A stretch of 64,000 nt of DNA, from positions 34,064,039 through 34,128,038 of the forward strand of contig OX465282.1 in assembly GCA_949987705.1 (NCBI GenBank). Direction: 5' to 3'. Every line of letters starts with the position of its first letter. Within the stretch, counting starts at the first letter, position 1. The stretch is from Thereva unica. Its lineage: Eukaryota > Arthropoda > Insecta > Diptera > Therevidae. A program made the translations under genes and the position numbers. The notes under the pieces are model-generated. The model saw nothing but the letters and a program-made list of their open reading frames with translations. It made no database searches and was not told where the DNA came from. Shown piece after piece: positions 43,811 through 55,720 of this stretch.

Positions 43811-44284
43811 TTTTTTTATGTGAACGACTAGAGGCTGAGGGAAAGCTCCTTTGCACTGCCGACAATCTATTCTTTTCGTCGAACAGCAGCTCTAGTCGGA
43901 AGAGAGAGAGAGAAGTGAAGGAAGGAACCGCCAAACCAAGCCGCGATATTTTATTCCACCTACGCCCAGCCATTACTATCCCAACTCTGACATCAGGGCA
44001 TCGAGAAACAATTGAAACGAGTTAACACGTTGGAGTGTTATGTCTCCAGAAACGAGTTGAATCTCATCAACAAACCGATGACATGTACTTGATGGAGTCT
44101 TGGTGTAGCGGGAAGGCTATGACAAGAAGAATCAGGAATGTAAAGAGGGAAGGTGAAAGAAGGAAAATTATGTGGATGGGGAAAGTGGGAAAGGCAAAGG
44201 ACCGTAGTCCTGCCAGGATTCAAGCCCGGTACCTCTGGGATGGAAGCCAGGCACCTTACTCCCGAGACTACCGAGGCCCCACTG
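43811..44284 (-). mobile_element. tRNA-headed SINE, about 474 bp
   Basis: On minus the element starts cagtggggcctcggtagtct, has an A-box-like tagtctcgggagt, then 35 bp on a B-box-like ggcttgaatcc (44216-44226). It continues about 390 bp and ends in seven A (43811-43817). Head plus body plus A-tail fits a polymerase III SINE. It interrupts the foldback half copy, whose sequence continues on both sides, so the outer limits are well placed. No clear target duplication. Confidence 0.62.
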
Positions 44285-44310
44285 GCAATTCGTACGGGAA
44301 AATTTGTAAT

Positions 44311-44622
44311 GGCCTCGATTCCCAAATCCGACGGGAGGGAAGTGAGTTGCGGATTTGACACTTTGCGATTCTCAGATCCGCAACCCCGAATTTCTTTTTG
44401 ACATTTTCCGCGCTGTAAAAGTGTGATCCGCAACAAATTTTCTGCGGATTTGAACGACAAATGCGACTGAGATAATCCGACATCCGACATCATATATTTC
44501 ATTATCGCGTGAGTCTTCACTCCGAATTTTCGAATTAAACCAATCTGGGACTGCGGATTTGAGAATCGCAAAGTGTCAAATCCTCACTCACTTCCCTCCC
44601 GTCGGATCTGAGAATCGAGGCC
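44311..44622. mobile_element. MITE, GGCCTCG-ended family, copy 2
   Basis: 312 bp, nearly identical to 891-1195 except for a short gacatcc duplication. AAT lies on both sides (44308-44310 and 44623-44625). The host foldback arm in an uninterrupted copy reads ...gggaaaatgtataatatca..., with AAT once, so the 3-bp duplication is supported by an empty site. Confidence 0.9.
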
Positions 44623-44725
44623 AATATCTTTTTTGTAGATAATCTACAAATTTTGTATACACTATTTTATGTAAGACTTACCGTTTTAGAGGTATTAGCT
44701 AAAAACGGAATTTTTTTAGTAAATG

Positions 44726-45775
44726 GTTTTTTGGGGGTTCCCACACCCACCGCCGGGGAGTGATAGCTTTTCGGAAGATTAAACTACAATGAAAATCAGT
44801 GTACTGATTTTTTTAACTAAACATCTTAATTAACTAGGGCACGTAAATCATAATTTCATGACTGCTTTAAGACAGAAGAAAACGAGAAGTTACCCAACAT
44901 GGAGGAACATTATTAACGTCAACAAAATACTAAATAGCAACAGCATCAACAACAAAATATCATTAATCTTCACTGCGTGGCACTCGGAGTAAAAATTGAC
45001 ATTATTTTAATATGTAGTCGAAGATTCTCCGTTAATTTTATGCCTAGATTGTTAATATAAGGACCAGCCGTTGGTTCTTCATCGCAAGTATTATTATACA
45101 GTACTTTGTTTTTTTTTTTTTTTTTTTTTTTTAGGGTTAAATTCAGTTAAGACAAGAGCCGCTGATAGCATTAACTCTTGTGGAACAACGATAAATAAGA
45201 TGTGGGATTTAGATTTGACGCCACCCAGTCAGGGGCGGATTGGCCCCCATTAGCGGCCCGAGCATTTCGGTAGTGACCGGCCCAAGGTAACTCGACTTTG
45301 CCCCCCCCCCCCCTTCTCACCCTTCAGTAAACCTCCAGTCCTTCAGTAGAGAAAAAGTAGGAGGAATTCAAGGTTCATAAAATATAAGGTATGATTGTCC
45401 GGGATACGAGAATTCGTTCGGTTCTGTGCATTTATAGAAAAATATAACGTCATACAACTCGTGTGCAGCACATTCGGCCATATTAGGATATTGGAAAAAT
45501 ATCGATATAGATATACGGCCCTATCGGGAACTCCGCTTTAATTCGATTTTGTTTCGATTCCATCCTTTTCACATCGGAAACTCCGCTTTAATTCCATTAT
45601 TTTTCCATTCGATTCTTATCACATCGGCATCTCCGGCGGAACGGAGAAAAGTATCGAAATTAACATTCCATTGTAATTGTCATCGGCAATTCCAATGGAA
45701 ATGTCATTTCATTCGATTTTGTCTCCATCGTGTTTTTGTATCGGATCTTTTTAGTGTTGTTTAGAAAATTTAATA
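44726..45775. other. Non-coding DNA with T24 and C-run
   Basis: Contains a T24 homopolymer (45109-45132) and a C-run near 45301-45313. The 45520-45720 part repeats the theme atcgg(a/c)a(a)ctccg(c/g) with ttccattcgatt several times and may be the 5' end of the element carrying the zeste-like ORF. No gene is seen. Confidence 0.5.
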
Positions 45776-46110
45776 ATGTCGAAAACAACAAACATTAAAC
45801 AGTTTGAGAAATTAGTGTGCCTTCTTGAGGAAAATCCTGAAGTAGCGCAAGGATTCACTAAAAGAGGAAAAGAATATCTAAATTCTTTTTGGGAAAATTG
45901 TGCAAGGAGCTAAATGTCATAGGCCTACCAACCAAAGATGGAAATTCTTGGCGCAAAGTAAGTTTAACAGAAAATTCCACATAGGTTGAATAATGAAAAT
46001 TTTCTTTAAAGGCTTGGATCGATTATAAATCTTACAATCAAAAAAAAAAAACTATCCCAAAACAAAGAGGAGTAAATGTAGAAGGCTTTGATGTAGGTAC
46101 ATTTTCTTAA
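45776..46110 (+). pseudogene. Zeste/Myb-type DNA-binding ORF, spliced, frameshifted
   Basis: The ATG opens MSKTTNIKQFEKLVCLLEEN and then PEVAQGFTKRGKEYLNSFWEN, matching the start of the zeste-like Myb/SANT domain (Myb_DNA-bind_5). A one-base shift near 45890-45900 moves the rest (KELNVIGLPTKDGNSWRK) to another frame. An intron 45958-46011 (GTAAGT...TTTAAAG) leads to an exon reading AWIDYKSYNQKKK, which completes the Trp-rich domain. Such proteins occur in flies both as regulators and as second ORFs of DNA transposons. No transposase is adjacent, so its origin is unresolved. Likely non-functional. Confidence 0.6.
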
Positions 46111-49100
46111 AGGGATAAAATTGTTGGTGGAAATCAATTTAAAAAAGAAAAAAGCTGTTTCATGTATTGTTTGAGATTTTGTTCAAATGATAAAACTCTT
46201 TAGACTTTTGAAGGAAGTTGCAATTTTGCTTTTTTTATCCAAATTTTCGGTTTGTAACATATTTCGCAAAATTTAGTAAAACCGTTCATGGGAATTTTGA
46301 TTTCGTTTTGATTTACAACCAACATTTCCGGAATTTGTTTATTTGGCAGATTGGGAAATGTTTCGACGACAAGATCGAAGGATATTATTGCGTTTTACAA
46401 GGATTTCAAGATGTAAAATAGCATCAACAAATTTAAAAGTATGAAAAGTGGAAAATTATGCTTTATGGTTATTTATCGACATTCTCACTTAATATTGCAG
46501 CCAATATTTATATAAAGGAAAAGAAAAATAATAGCGATGGATATAATCATAATCGGGCTATTTGTGTTTGCGTTTTTTACAGGTTTTCTTATAAAATATT
46601 TTATTCCAGGTAAAGGTTTTAAATTAATGAATTGTTTCAGAGATTCTTTTTGTTTTTCAATGTACTTCCTACCATTGCTTACAAAGTTTTTTTTGGGAAT
46701 TAAGTCATTTAAAAAGTATTAGCTCAGTTCCCTGCAGTTTTTTGAAATAAAGAGAAAAGAGTGAAAGGTTTTGCTATTATTTTTTATAATACATAGATAT
46801 TTGATTATTTAGTATGTATATATATTATGTGATTTGCGAGTTGTTTTTGTTTTGGTTTGTTAGCTTTGTTATTAAAATCAGTGCTTCTGATATTTAGGTA
46901 ATTTATTATTTATTATTAGGTACAAATGGAAAAACCCTAATATCTTTCCTTTTATTTGTCTATGGTATTGTGCACTTCCATTTTCTTATGTATAAAAAAT
47001 AAAAAGAGAAAATAAATAAATAAATAAACTTTCGTTTCGATGAGGTTAATAAATTCTACATATTTTCGAGACGCCACTTTCTTTGCCGTAACAATGACAA
47101 GAAAAGTCTTTCCTCCTCGAAATCCATAGTTCCCAGGGGTACGGTTTGATGTATCATACTCACACGAATGACAGCACGACGACAAAACTGTCGTTGGAAA
47201 AGCGTCGACTATTGCGACAGCTTAACTACAATATAACGATTTTTTTGCTGTCGGAAATTCGAACGTGTGGATAAGGACATAATATATTTTCAAAATGGCC
47301 TTATAATTGATATAGATGTTGCATTTTAACTTTGGTAATACTTCAAGTGGCTGACCTTGTAATTATTCATAAGAAGCTTGACGAACTGAAGATAGATATT
47401 AGAAGAAATGCAGAATACCTTTAACGATAAAATAGGTAACACCTCCCTTTTACTAAGCCATAAATCAAAATTATTCTGAGATAAAAAAAAATAAACTTCC
47501 CCTTTCCCGATCAATAATCACCATTATTTATCTGTATCAAAAACTCATATTCTTCTCATAGCTTCACATATGGCAAAAAAAATCTCATTATTATCTCTTT
47601 AACTTCCTTAATAAAATTGATATTCGCCAACAATCATCCCCATCGGAATTTCATTATCCTTTCCAAAACGTGCGACTCACATATATGACTACATCGTATA
47701 CACATTAATTTATACATAAAATACGACATAGGAGCGGCACTAAGGGTGAAATGTGGGTGCTGTCTATCTACAGCACGTCAATGTAATCCAGACGGATACC
47801 ATCGTAGTAAGTAAATATATATTTATATATATTGCACCTTCATTTTAAATAGGAAATCATTTTATCATCACTTCTACACCGCCTCCGCCCGCCCTTATTT
47901 TTCCACGAAAACCTAAAATTTTTTAGCAATAAATCATTCATGAAGTGTAAAATCCCGACAGTCACAGAATCTCATTTAGACAACGCCTCAACCCTTCAAA
48001 GTGCGAAGGTATTTGTTAATAATAATGGGGGAAACGTTCTTGCCTAGGGTAGGCCCGGCATATTTTTGGGGGTGTATATTGGCCTACATATACCGCCAAT
48101 AACTGTTCGCTAAATTGGGATTATTGTGTTAAAGTACAGCGAAAAGGACAAAGGCACGCCGGGAATTAGTTGGTATTCATGAAAGAAGTGCATGAAGACT
48201 TTACGTATAGCCTCCATCGCACTTCGAACCCAACACCTCGTGTCACCGCATCCGGGACCAGAGGGCGCCAAACGATGAGCTGTCAAGTTAATCCCTTTTT
48301 AATTTTCCCCATTTTCATTTTATGATATTTTTTTGTTTTCACCTCCCCCGCCCTGATCCCTAATGGGTTGGTGTTGAATCATGACTTCCTATACTTCTCT
48401 CGCTGTATGGCATCTGCTGTTGTGCGGGGGTGCGGGAGGCTAGATTGTGTGTTTGTTTTCAGTTTTGACTTGAATGGCAAAAAAGGGTGTGTGACTCCTG
48501 TTGTTGACTTTGGCGGTACACAGAGACCCTTTTCAATCCTTGAAGGGAACAAAAGCTATCTTTGTTCGTCTACAAGAGTGATTTTCTTATTTTTCTGAGA
48601 ATATCTCAAAAGTTTTCACTTGGAAAAAAAGGCGGTTTATGGTCATGGTCTTTGCCAGAGTGGTGATTCATGAAAACTTTTGAGGTACATAGATGGATGT
48701 AGACGTGTCGGCGAAATTTATTGCTTGTGGATTTTCATCTTTTGTTCGATTTCAAGATGGGGGAATGTTTAAGGTTTCTTATAGAAAGTCAAGAAATTTT
48801 TATATAATCGAAAAATATCAACAAAATAAGATACTGACAAGGAAGCCTACCAGTCCGAATTTTAACACTTCTTTACATTAAGGGAAAGGCGTCTCTTGTA
48901 AAATTGCGACAGGAATTTAAAAAAGATAATGGACATTAAAACTGTTAACTTGAAATTAAGGTGTAAGACAATAAATGTGAGTTTTCATCTGAGTATATTT
49001 GAACGTCAATGGATGCGGCGAAATGCAGAATTACTTGCCTATAAGTACGTGAATTTGCCTTTCTAATTTGTAAGTCTAAGTGTTACAGATCACCAGCATC

Positions 49101-49550
49101 CTATTAAAAATATTAAGATAATATACATCCTTATACATGGAATACACGCGCAAACAATTTTACTCCGTGATAGAAAAATCGTGGAAGTCAATTTAACTCT
49201 CAATTCAGGTGGTACATTTCCGTTGCCACTGACGCCACCTAAACATTTTTGTACATTGTAATTATATTTTTAGGGAATAAGTTAAAGATAGTCTATTGTT
49301 AACAGTCGTGGAATAAGCTTGTATTTTTGTCACTCGTTGTGTTTTATTTATTTTTAATTTTTTTGGTATCTTCCTATCTTTAAAAGAAAACTTCTAAGCT
49401 CAGGAAACACGCTTGGTACAGTCATTTCATGTCGTTGCTGTTCACGTCATGGCACCATGTCGGATAGAACACTCGCTATAAAAGAAGGGGATTTCAAATT
49501 AAAATCGCGGTTAAATTTACAGTGAGAGTCTCAAGATCCCATTCATCTAA
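46111..49550. other. Long AT-rich stretch, no gene seen
   Basis: Only short frames without domains. Near 48215-48285 the minus strand has tggtcccggatgcggtgac and gggttcgaagtgcg, a weak A/B-box pair that might mark a SINE. At 49391-49475 the text ctaagctcaggaaacacgcttggtac...gtcacg matches 54742-54815, so a dispersed repeat of about 85 bp is present in both places. Confidence 0.5.
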
Positions 49551-49552
49551 TG

Positions 49553-49705
49553 GCGATACAGCCCAAATCGAGCTTTGGCCTCCTCTAGGGCATTTCTCTA
49601 AGTTTGACGGTCCCTTGCAGCATGTCTCCGGATATTGAGCATTGCCTCTACGTCAGCCGTCACAAAATCTGCCCATCTCCTCCTGGTCCTGGGTCGACCC
49701 ACTAG
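49553..49705 (-). pseudogene. LINE ORF2 C-terminal fragment
   Basis: On minus: VGRPRTRRRWADFVTADVEAM, then LNIRRHAARDRQT, a stop, and RNALEEAKARFGL. The GRPR..RW...V......A.DR..W pattern is the usual ORF2 end in several LINE families. It is a different family from the copy that starts just to its right. Confidence 0.6.
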
Positions 49706-49729
49706 TTATTTAAAAAAAAAAACAAACAT

Positions 49730-51857
49730 TCACCTCTCCAACAAAACAAACGACTAGAAACTCGCACAAGTACCGAACGAAAACCCAATACCTTATCAGC
49801 AGAGGTATCGGGTTACGTTGGGAGAAGTGCAAGAACAATTTTTAATGTTCGAAGACATTTCACACATGTCAAAGAATTATGAAAAATGCAAAGAAATCGA
49901 AAATCCTCAACTTGGGAATTACTTTATCCAGCAACACTGGATCTCGGACACAACCTGGCAAAAAATAGAACGCAGAAGGGCCCTCAAAAATAACGTAAAA
50001 TCTACAAACGACCCGGAAAGACGTCACCAATTAGAACAGGAATACTCCCAATTACATCAAGAGGTTAAGAGAAGTGTCCGGCGTGATAAAAGGCAGCAGA
50101 TAAATGAGCTCGCAGAAAAAGCGGAAAACGCGGCAAACACAGGCAACAGTAAGGTGCTGTACCAAATCACTAAACAGCTCTCGGGAAAGCACTCTACTAA
50201 AAAGCATGCCGTTAAGAGTGCGGATGGAAGGCTGCTGTGCAGCGACGAGGAGCAACTCCAAAGAAGGAGAGATTACTTCTTCGCGGCCCTGAATGGTTCA
50301 TTTACACAGGAACCTCAGGAAAACAGTAATAATGCACAGCCAATAAGAATCGCCACTCGGGCCCCATCCAAGACGGAAATAGTAACCGCAATTCATGCGA
50401 TGGTCAATGGTAAAGCAGCAGGAAAAGATGGCATCCGCCAGAATTGTTGAAAGCCGACTCAAGACTCATAGCAGATGCGCTTCAGCCAATCTTAGAAATA
50501 GCATGGAACACCTGTACCTTTCCGGAGGATTGGACGGAAGGTATCATAGTCAAAATACCAAAAAAGGAGGACCTAACAATATGCGACAACTGGAGAGGTA
50601 TCTGTTTATTATCTACTGTGGGCAAAATTTTGTCCCATATATTACTATCTAGGATAAGTGAGGTATTTGATCGAGCGCTTAGGAGGCAGCAGGCCGGATT
50701 CAGGAAGGGCCCTGTATTGATCATCTTAACACCTTGAGAATAATAGTGGAACAGTCTACTGAATTCCGATCCCCCCTTTACCTTGCTTTCGTAGACTATG
50801 AGAAAGCGTTCGACTCGGTTAATAGGAGCTTCATTTGGCAGGCACTACGGCGACGTGGACTGCCTGATAAAATAATAGAATTGATAAAAGCCCTTTATAA
50901 CAATTCCAAATGCAGAGTTCTCCATAATGGAAAATAATCCGACAGCTTTGAGGTGAGCTCAGGAGTACGACAAGGATGCCTACTTTCGCCATTACTATTT
51001 CTTATAGTAATAAATGACATCCTTGTCGGCGCTCTAGATAATAGAACAGGCGGCATACAATGGGGTTTGGTAGACCGCCTTAAGGATCTCGACTACGCCG
51101 ATGATATCTGTTAGCTGGCCCACAGACACCAGGACCTCAAAAACATGTTAAACAATTTGGCAACAGAAAGTAGTCCAGCAGGCTTTAGACTAAAACTAAA
51201 CAAATGCGGATAAATGCAAACACCATTGAACGAACAGCGCTGAATAACGGTGACGTGGAACTAGTAAATAAATTCTGTTACCTCGGTAGCATTATTACCG
51301 AAAATGGTGGGGCAGAAGAAGACGTCAGTTCCAGAATAAATAAAGCACGAGGCGCATATGCATGCCTGTCCCACATATGGAGATCAACGGTGATTTCCAC
51401 TAACACCAAATTGCGGCTGTTCAACTCCAACGTTAAGGCAGTTCTTTTGTATGGTTGCGAAACATGGAAAGTCACCCAATTCATAACAGGGCGCCTACAA
51501 GTCTTCATCAACAGATGCCTTCGTCGTATCCTAAAAATCCGCTGGCAAGTTAGAATTTCAAACGAAGAACTATGGCGCCGTGCCGGCCAAGAAAGGATAG
51601 ACGACCAAATCAGGCGAAGGAAATGGAATTGGGTTGGCCACACCTTGCGACGCGAAAACGAAAATCTAGCCAAACAGACCCTTGACTGGAATCCGCAAGG
51701 TTCCCGTCGAGTAGGAAGACCTAGAACAACGTGGAGGAGAACCCTACTAGAAGAAGCCGCAACAACTGGGAGATCCTGGTCGGAGCTAAGAGCTGTCGCG
51801 CAAAACAGAGTCCGCTGGAGGGCAACTGTTTCCGCCCTATGTCCCATGAGGGATTAA
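49730..51857 (+). pseudogene. LINE ORF2 lacking the endonuclease, same family as 35.8 kb
   Basis: Frames 49818-50450, 50444-50737, 50734-50937 and 51204-51857, plus the short frame between, follow one ORF2: a helical linker, GKAAGKDGIR, NWRGICLLSTVGKIL, LAFVDYEKAFDSVNRSFIW (palm A), SSGVRQGCLLSPLLFLIVIN, DLDYADDIC (YADD), then the C-terminal part ending GRPRTTWRRTLLEEA...CPMRD. The N-terminal endonuclease is absent (5' truncation near 49730). Frameshifts near 50445 and 50735 and in-frame stops near 50935, 51113 and 51210 kill it. The last 217 residues match 35774-36427. The tail ends with aagaagaagaag. Confidence 0.88.
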
Positions 51858-52021
51858 AGGAGTTCAAAGAAGAAGAAGATCTTTTGGGGGCTAATTTAAC
51901 GTAACTGGACCCACCCGATCTAGCGCAACTTGCAATGCGCCGCGTGAGAAACGCGGGGTAAGCAAGTTGCGCAGGTGGGAAAAAGTTCAAGGGCGCGTAA
52001 TTCCCAGCCTGAGGCAAATTT

Positions 52022-52200
52022 TCCTTGCACCACCGGCGGGTGGCGATTTTAATGAATTAAGTTTTTCTCCAACCACAATCGGCGGCGGGCGCGTCGAGAA
52101 TTTAAAAAATCGAGTGTGTTCTAACCATCATCCGCGGCGGGCGCGTAGAGATTTTACAAAATCAGTGTGTTGATTGAACGTTCGACCGCGGCGGGCGGAA
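52022..52200. repeat. GC-rich tandem repeat, about 52-bp unit, 4 copies
   Basis: Each unit begins with a version of (c/t)ccgcggcgggcgcg, then an AT-rich part reading gagaatttaaaaaatcgagtgtgtt or similar. Starts fall near 52027, 52079, 52132 and 52183. Copies diverge from left to right. The array lies just past a LINE end and could be the promoter region of an unidentified element. Confidence 0.75.
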
Positions 52201-52213
52201 AAATAGAAATATT

Positions 52214-52371
52214 TGATAATAAATAAATAAATAGAAATATTTGTTAAAGTGACGATCCTTTCAAGATTTTCGTTATTAAGTTTTTTGGTGAAAGGAGTTT
52301 AAGTTTGATAATAAATAAATAAATAGAAATATTTGATATAGTGACGATCCTTTCAAGATTTTTGTTAGTAA
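52214..52371. repeat. Two copies of a 66-bp unit, 92 bp apart
   Basis: tgataataaataaataaatag, then aaatatttg, agtgacgatcctttcaagatt and tt(c/t)gtta occur at 52214-52279 and 52306-52371 with few differences. Together with the GC-rich units to the left this forms a compound array. Confidence 0.8.
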
Positions 52372-52568
52372 GTGTTTTGAATATACAAAAAAGAGAAGTA
52401 CGTTCTCATTTAAAAATCTGCATAACATACAAAGGACGGTGAGTTATTTACCTGCAAAAAAAAATTTGTTTTTTTGTAACTTAAATTTGGAGATGTTCCC
52501 ATTTTTTGTTTAAATAATATTTATTATTATTAAAAAAGACGAAGAATAAAGTTCTCTGTTGAGGTGAT

Positions 52569-54650
52569 CTAATATACAAAAAATAAAAGTGTGTTATATA
52601 ACATAACAGGCCTACTTTCCGAAATTTCTGAGATACGATTGTCCTCCTTACTGATAACGTGGCCAGCATGCCTTATTGTTAGTCTGTTAATTTTTATTAA
52701 AGTTGAGAGTAGTGGGTCGTCAAAAATTTCATACAACTCGTTGTTGTATCTTCTTCGCCATAGTCCATCTTCTCTGGTTGGGCCTATTAGGATTAGAATT
52801 TTTCTCTCAAACCGGTTGACTCGTTCCTCTATGTTCTGGGTCATAGTCCAAGTCTCGCTACCATAACACAATACTGGTCGTATTACAGTTTTGTAGAGTG
52901 AGAGTTTCGTTTTCCTTCCTGTGCACAAATCTAGACTGTCGCATTTGTTTTTGGGCTTAAAATGCTCTATTAGCCAGTAGTATTCGTCTGGTTATTTTTT
53001 CTTTTACTTCTCCCAAACTACACTGTTTTATCGACTAATTATAGGTTATATTCGTCAATAGTTACATTTTTTCCCATTCTAAACCTTCCAGCTGGATTGT
53101 TGCATCACCTTCGTTTTTTCTTCGTTTATCTTTAGGCCTATGTCCTTTGCCACTTATTTTTATTCGACATAAGCTTCTTTTGCTGCCAAAAAGGACCTTC
53201 CCACGATGTTTACGGCATCCGCATATCCAAGTAATTGTACCGACTGGGTAGCTATTGATGCACTTCGCTGGACTGACGTTTTCCTTATTACCCATTCTGG
53301 GGCCAGGTTGAAAAGCATGGGGGCCAATCCATCTCCTTGTCTAAGTCCTTGTCGCACTTCGAACTCCTCTGTTATAACATTTTGGATACTTAAAATCAGT
53401 CTGACATTTGATTAGAATTTATATGGCGCGGAATAGGTTCCGAACTGTTTTTGTTATATTTTTGTGGTAAAAAGTGAAAAAAATTGTATTTTCACACTTC
53501 AAACTATACATGGGCTATCAGTGATTAGTTCTTTAGTGATTTAATAAAAAAAAATAGTTAAAACACAATATTTAAACACTTTTTACTGCAAAAATTTTGA
53601 ATCGACTCCAACACCACGAAAAACTCTCTTTTCATGTAGTTGTTCCTGTAGTTGAGAGGGCTTGGTTGGATTCAATAAGTTTTGAAAATATTGTCTCCAT
53701 CTTTCCGTTATCCTATCTGGGTCTGCTAATAGGTTCCCATCTTTGTCTCTGCAGATATCCATTCTTGGCTGAAACTTATTTCTGATCTTGCATGCTCCTT
53801 TGTAGGCTTGCCTAATTCTCTCTTCGTTGAAGTCTTCCTATATCTGTGGGATCCTCCTGTAGTATCTATTCTCTCTTCTTCTTTCTGCACAGCTTGTCTG
53901 CAGTTCTTCTTTTTAGCTTAAAGACTTGATCCTTGCTCTTGTGGACTTGAGATCCTTGCCCTTGTGGCCCTTGTGATGTACTCCCGGTGGCTCTGGTTTC
54001 ATTCTTCTATTGCAGCTCTACAATCCTGATCAAACCAGTTAATTCTAGTCTGTCTGGGGGCCCATCCTAGGGTGTCTTCTGCTGCCTCCTTTACGCTGTT
54101 TTACAGTTTTTCCTATTTGTTGTTGATGTCGGGATCTTCTCCTGCTCCTTCTCTCAGGTATTGTACTATAGCATTCTGATAGGCACATCTTTTTTCTTCA
54201 AGTTTCAGCTTGTCTATATCGTACCTTAGTTTTGTTTGCCCTCTGTGAATTTTGGTCGTTATCCGGGGTCTAAATTTCACTTTGACGAGATAGTTGTCCG
54301 AGCCACAGCACGCTCCTCTCATTGTTCTTACGTCCAGTATACTCGTGGCCCGTCTCTCAATTAGGACGTAGTCAATTTGATTATTAGTTACCCCGTCTGG
54401 AAGAGAATATCATGGAAGATAGCTGGGAGGAGAGATTTGGCTATGTTTGAGTGTGGTCGCTCGTTCATTGGCCTTCAGCAGATCAACATTAAAATCTCCA
54501 GCAGACTCAGACGCTATAGTAATGACGGGGGAAACTAGTTACGGGATCGAAGAAGTTACCATCAACATCAGGAGTAAATACATTAGGTGGGGGCAGTAAA
54601 TACTGACAATAACACATTTGTCATATGGTGATTTTATGTATTTCCACTGG
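52569..54650 (-). pseudogene. Decayed RTE-like LINE
   Basis: In minus order: endonuclease traces (AGDFNVDLLKANERATT near 54500; NQIDYVLIERRATSILDVRT then MRGACCGSDNYLVK at about 54380-54280), a long degenerate linker, RT palm (RQGLRQGDGLAPMLFNLAPEWV and LGYADAVNIVGRSF, 53357-53160), then the ORF end (LYKTVIRPVLCYGSETWTMTQ split around EERVNRFERKIL and WRRRYNNELYEIF, 52928-52600). The catalytic YADD is YADA. Many stops and frameshifts. The GLRQGD and NQIDYVLI styles are typical of RTE-type elements. Confidence 0.78.
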
Positions 54651-54831
54651 AATGAATTCAAATTGTGAGCTAATGGACTGGCCTACTTTTGAGGAGAGAG
54701 AGAGGTGGTGACATACATATTTTTTTTTTTTATGTGGCAGTGCTAAACTCAGGAATCACCCTTTGTACTACCAGTCCGTCATGTCGTTTGTCACGTCATG
54801 GTGCAATGTCTAGCAGCAAGCTTAGTACGGG

Positions 54832-54892
54832 GGGGGGGAATAGGTTAAGGGTTATGGGGGAGTGGGGGGAATAGGTTAAGGGTTATGGGGGT
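54832..54892. repeat. Tandem duplication, 29-bp unit, G-rich
   Basis: Two copies of gggggaataggttaagggtt plus atggggg, 32 bp apart. It superficially resembles telomere-like G-rich repeats but is only a local duplication. Confidence 0.85.
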
Positions 54893-54981
54893 GTGAAGGG
54901 GTGTTGAAGAAGGTGGCGATGAACCCCGCGTTTGAACTCTTGGATGTTGTAGGAGCTCGGAAATACTGACTGCGAGAGATT

Positions 54982-55091
54982 ATTCCACAGTCGAGTTGTT
55001 CTATTTACAAACGAATTCATATATTGCAACACAGTCATATATTCCACAGTCGAGTTGTTCTATTTACAAACGAATTCATATATTGCAACAC
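54982..55091. repeat. Tandem duplication, 51-bp unit
   Basis: The stretch starting attccacagtcgagttgttc and ending atatattgcaacac occurs at 54982-55032 and 55041-55091 without visible differences, separated by agtcatat. Recent duplication. Confidence 0.9.
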
Positions 55092-55720
55092 GACCCCCAG
55101 TACGACATAGATCATTCCGACGCATGCAAAAAGCAGACCGGGAAGTAGGGAATTACGGTTTCAGCCACGTCTCAACATGCAATTTAGTGTTATCAAAAAA
55201 GTACCTCAGTTCATCCATTTTATTTCTCAGGCTTCTTGCATTTATGGTACATACATATGTTCAGCCCTGAGGAGGAAGAGCAGAGGATGTTCAGTAGCCT
55301 TCCTTGACTGTGCACTATATTAGAGAAATATACAATGAGCAACAGGCTCAAATAAACAGAATAACACAGGCAGAAAAGGAATAAAGACAGTAAAGCGAAA
55401 GCTGCAGCATTTGGAAGAAGAGAAACTTATAGAAGAGGAAGATAAGACGCAATTCTTAAAACTAACGTAACAAAAGAAATATAAAAAAACGCTCAGCTCC
55501 ACGAAAACAGCGGGCAGTTCAAGGTATTCCATGGAGAATATCATATCGCTGCTAAGAAACACGTCGGGCAAGGAGAAATATGTGTGGGAAGAGCATTAAT
55601 AGCATCCGAACTGAGAGAATTAAGAGTATATAAAAATTTATTTTGAAGAGTAGACTTGTGTCAAAAAATTAACGTTAAAGTCCCCGCCGACCAATATATT
55701 TTTAAAAATACTGGATAGGC
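55092..55720. other. Unassigned, possible element ORF1 remnant
   Basis: Plus-strand frames near 55310-55560 are rich in Glu, Lys and Gln (for example NEQQAQINRITQAEKE, KRKLQHLEEEKLIEEEDK), suggesting a coiled-coil protein fragment, broken by stops. No family assigned. Confidence 0.4.

Larger units (their letters stand above)
43556..44725. repeat. Diverged half copy of the foldback element
   Basis: Segments 43556-43810, 44285-44310 and 44623-44725 match the right half of 34832-37287 in order (for example cccctgtatcttagtggatagt, gataatctacaaattttgta, gtaagacttaccgtttta). They are interrupted by a SINE and a MITE. Only one arm is present. It serves as a pre-insertion reference for both inserts. 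Confidence 0.8.

Noticed and set aside
44216..44284. Functional tRNA gene
   Set aside because: A and B boxes are recognisable but the arms do not form a proper cloverleaf, and the sequence continues into a SINE body with an A-tail.
44035..44571. Frames of 82-177 residues on both strands
   Set aside because: They run across the SINE-MITE boundary and through inverted repeats, so they are chance frames.
45071..45253. Short frame with a poly-Phe stretch resembling a signal peptide
   Set aside because: The hydrophobic run is a T24 homopolymer.
54832..54892. Telomere-like G-rich repeat
   Set aside because: Only two copies of a 29-bp unit; a local duplication, not a telomeric array.
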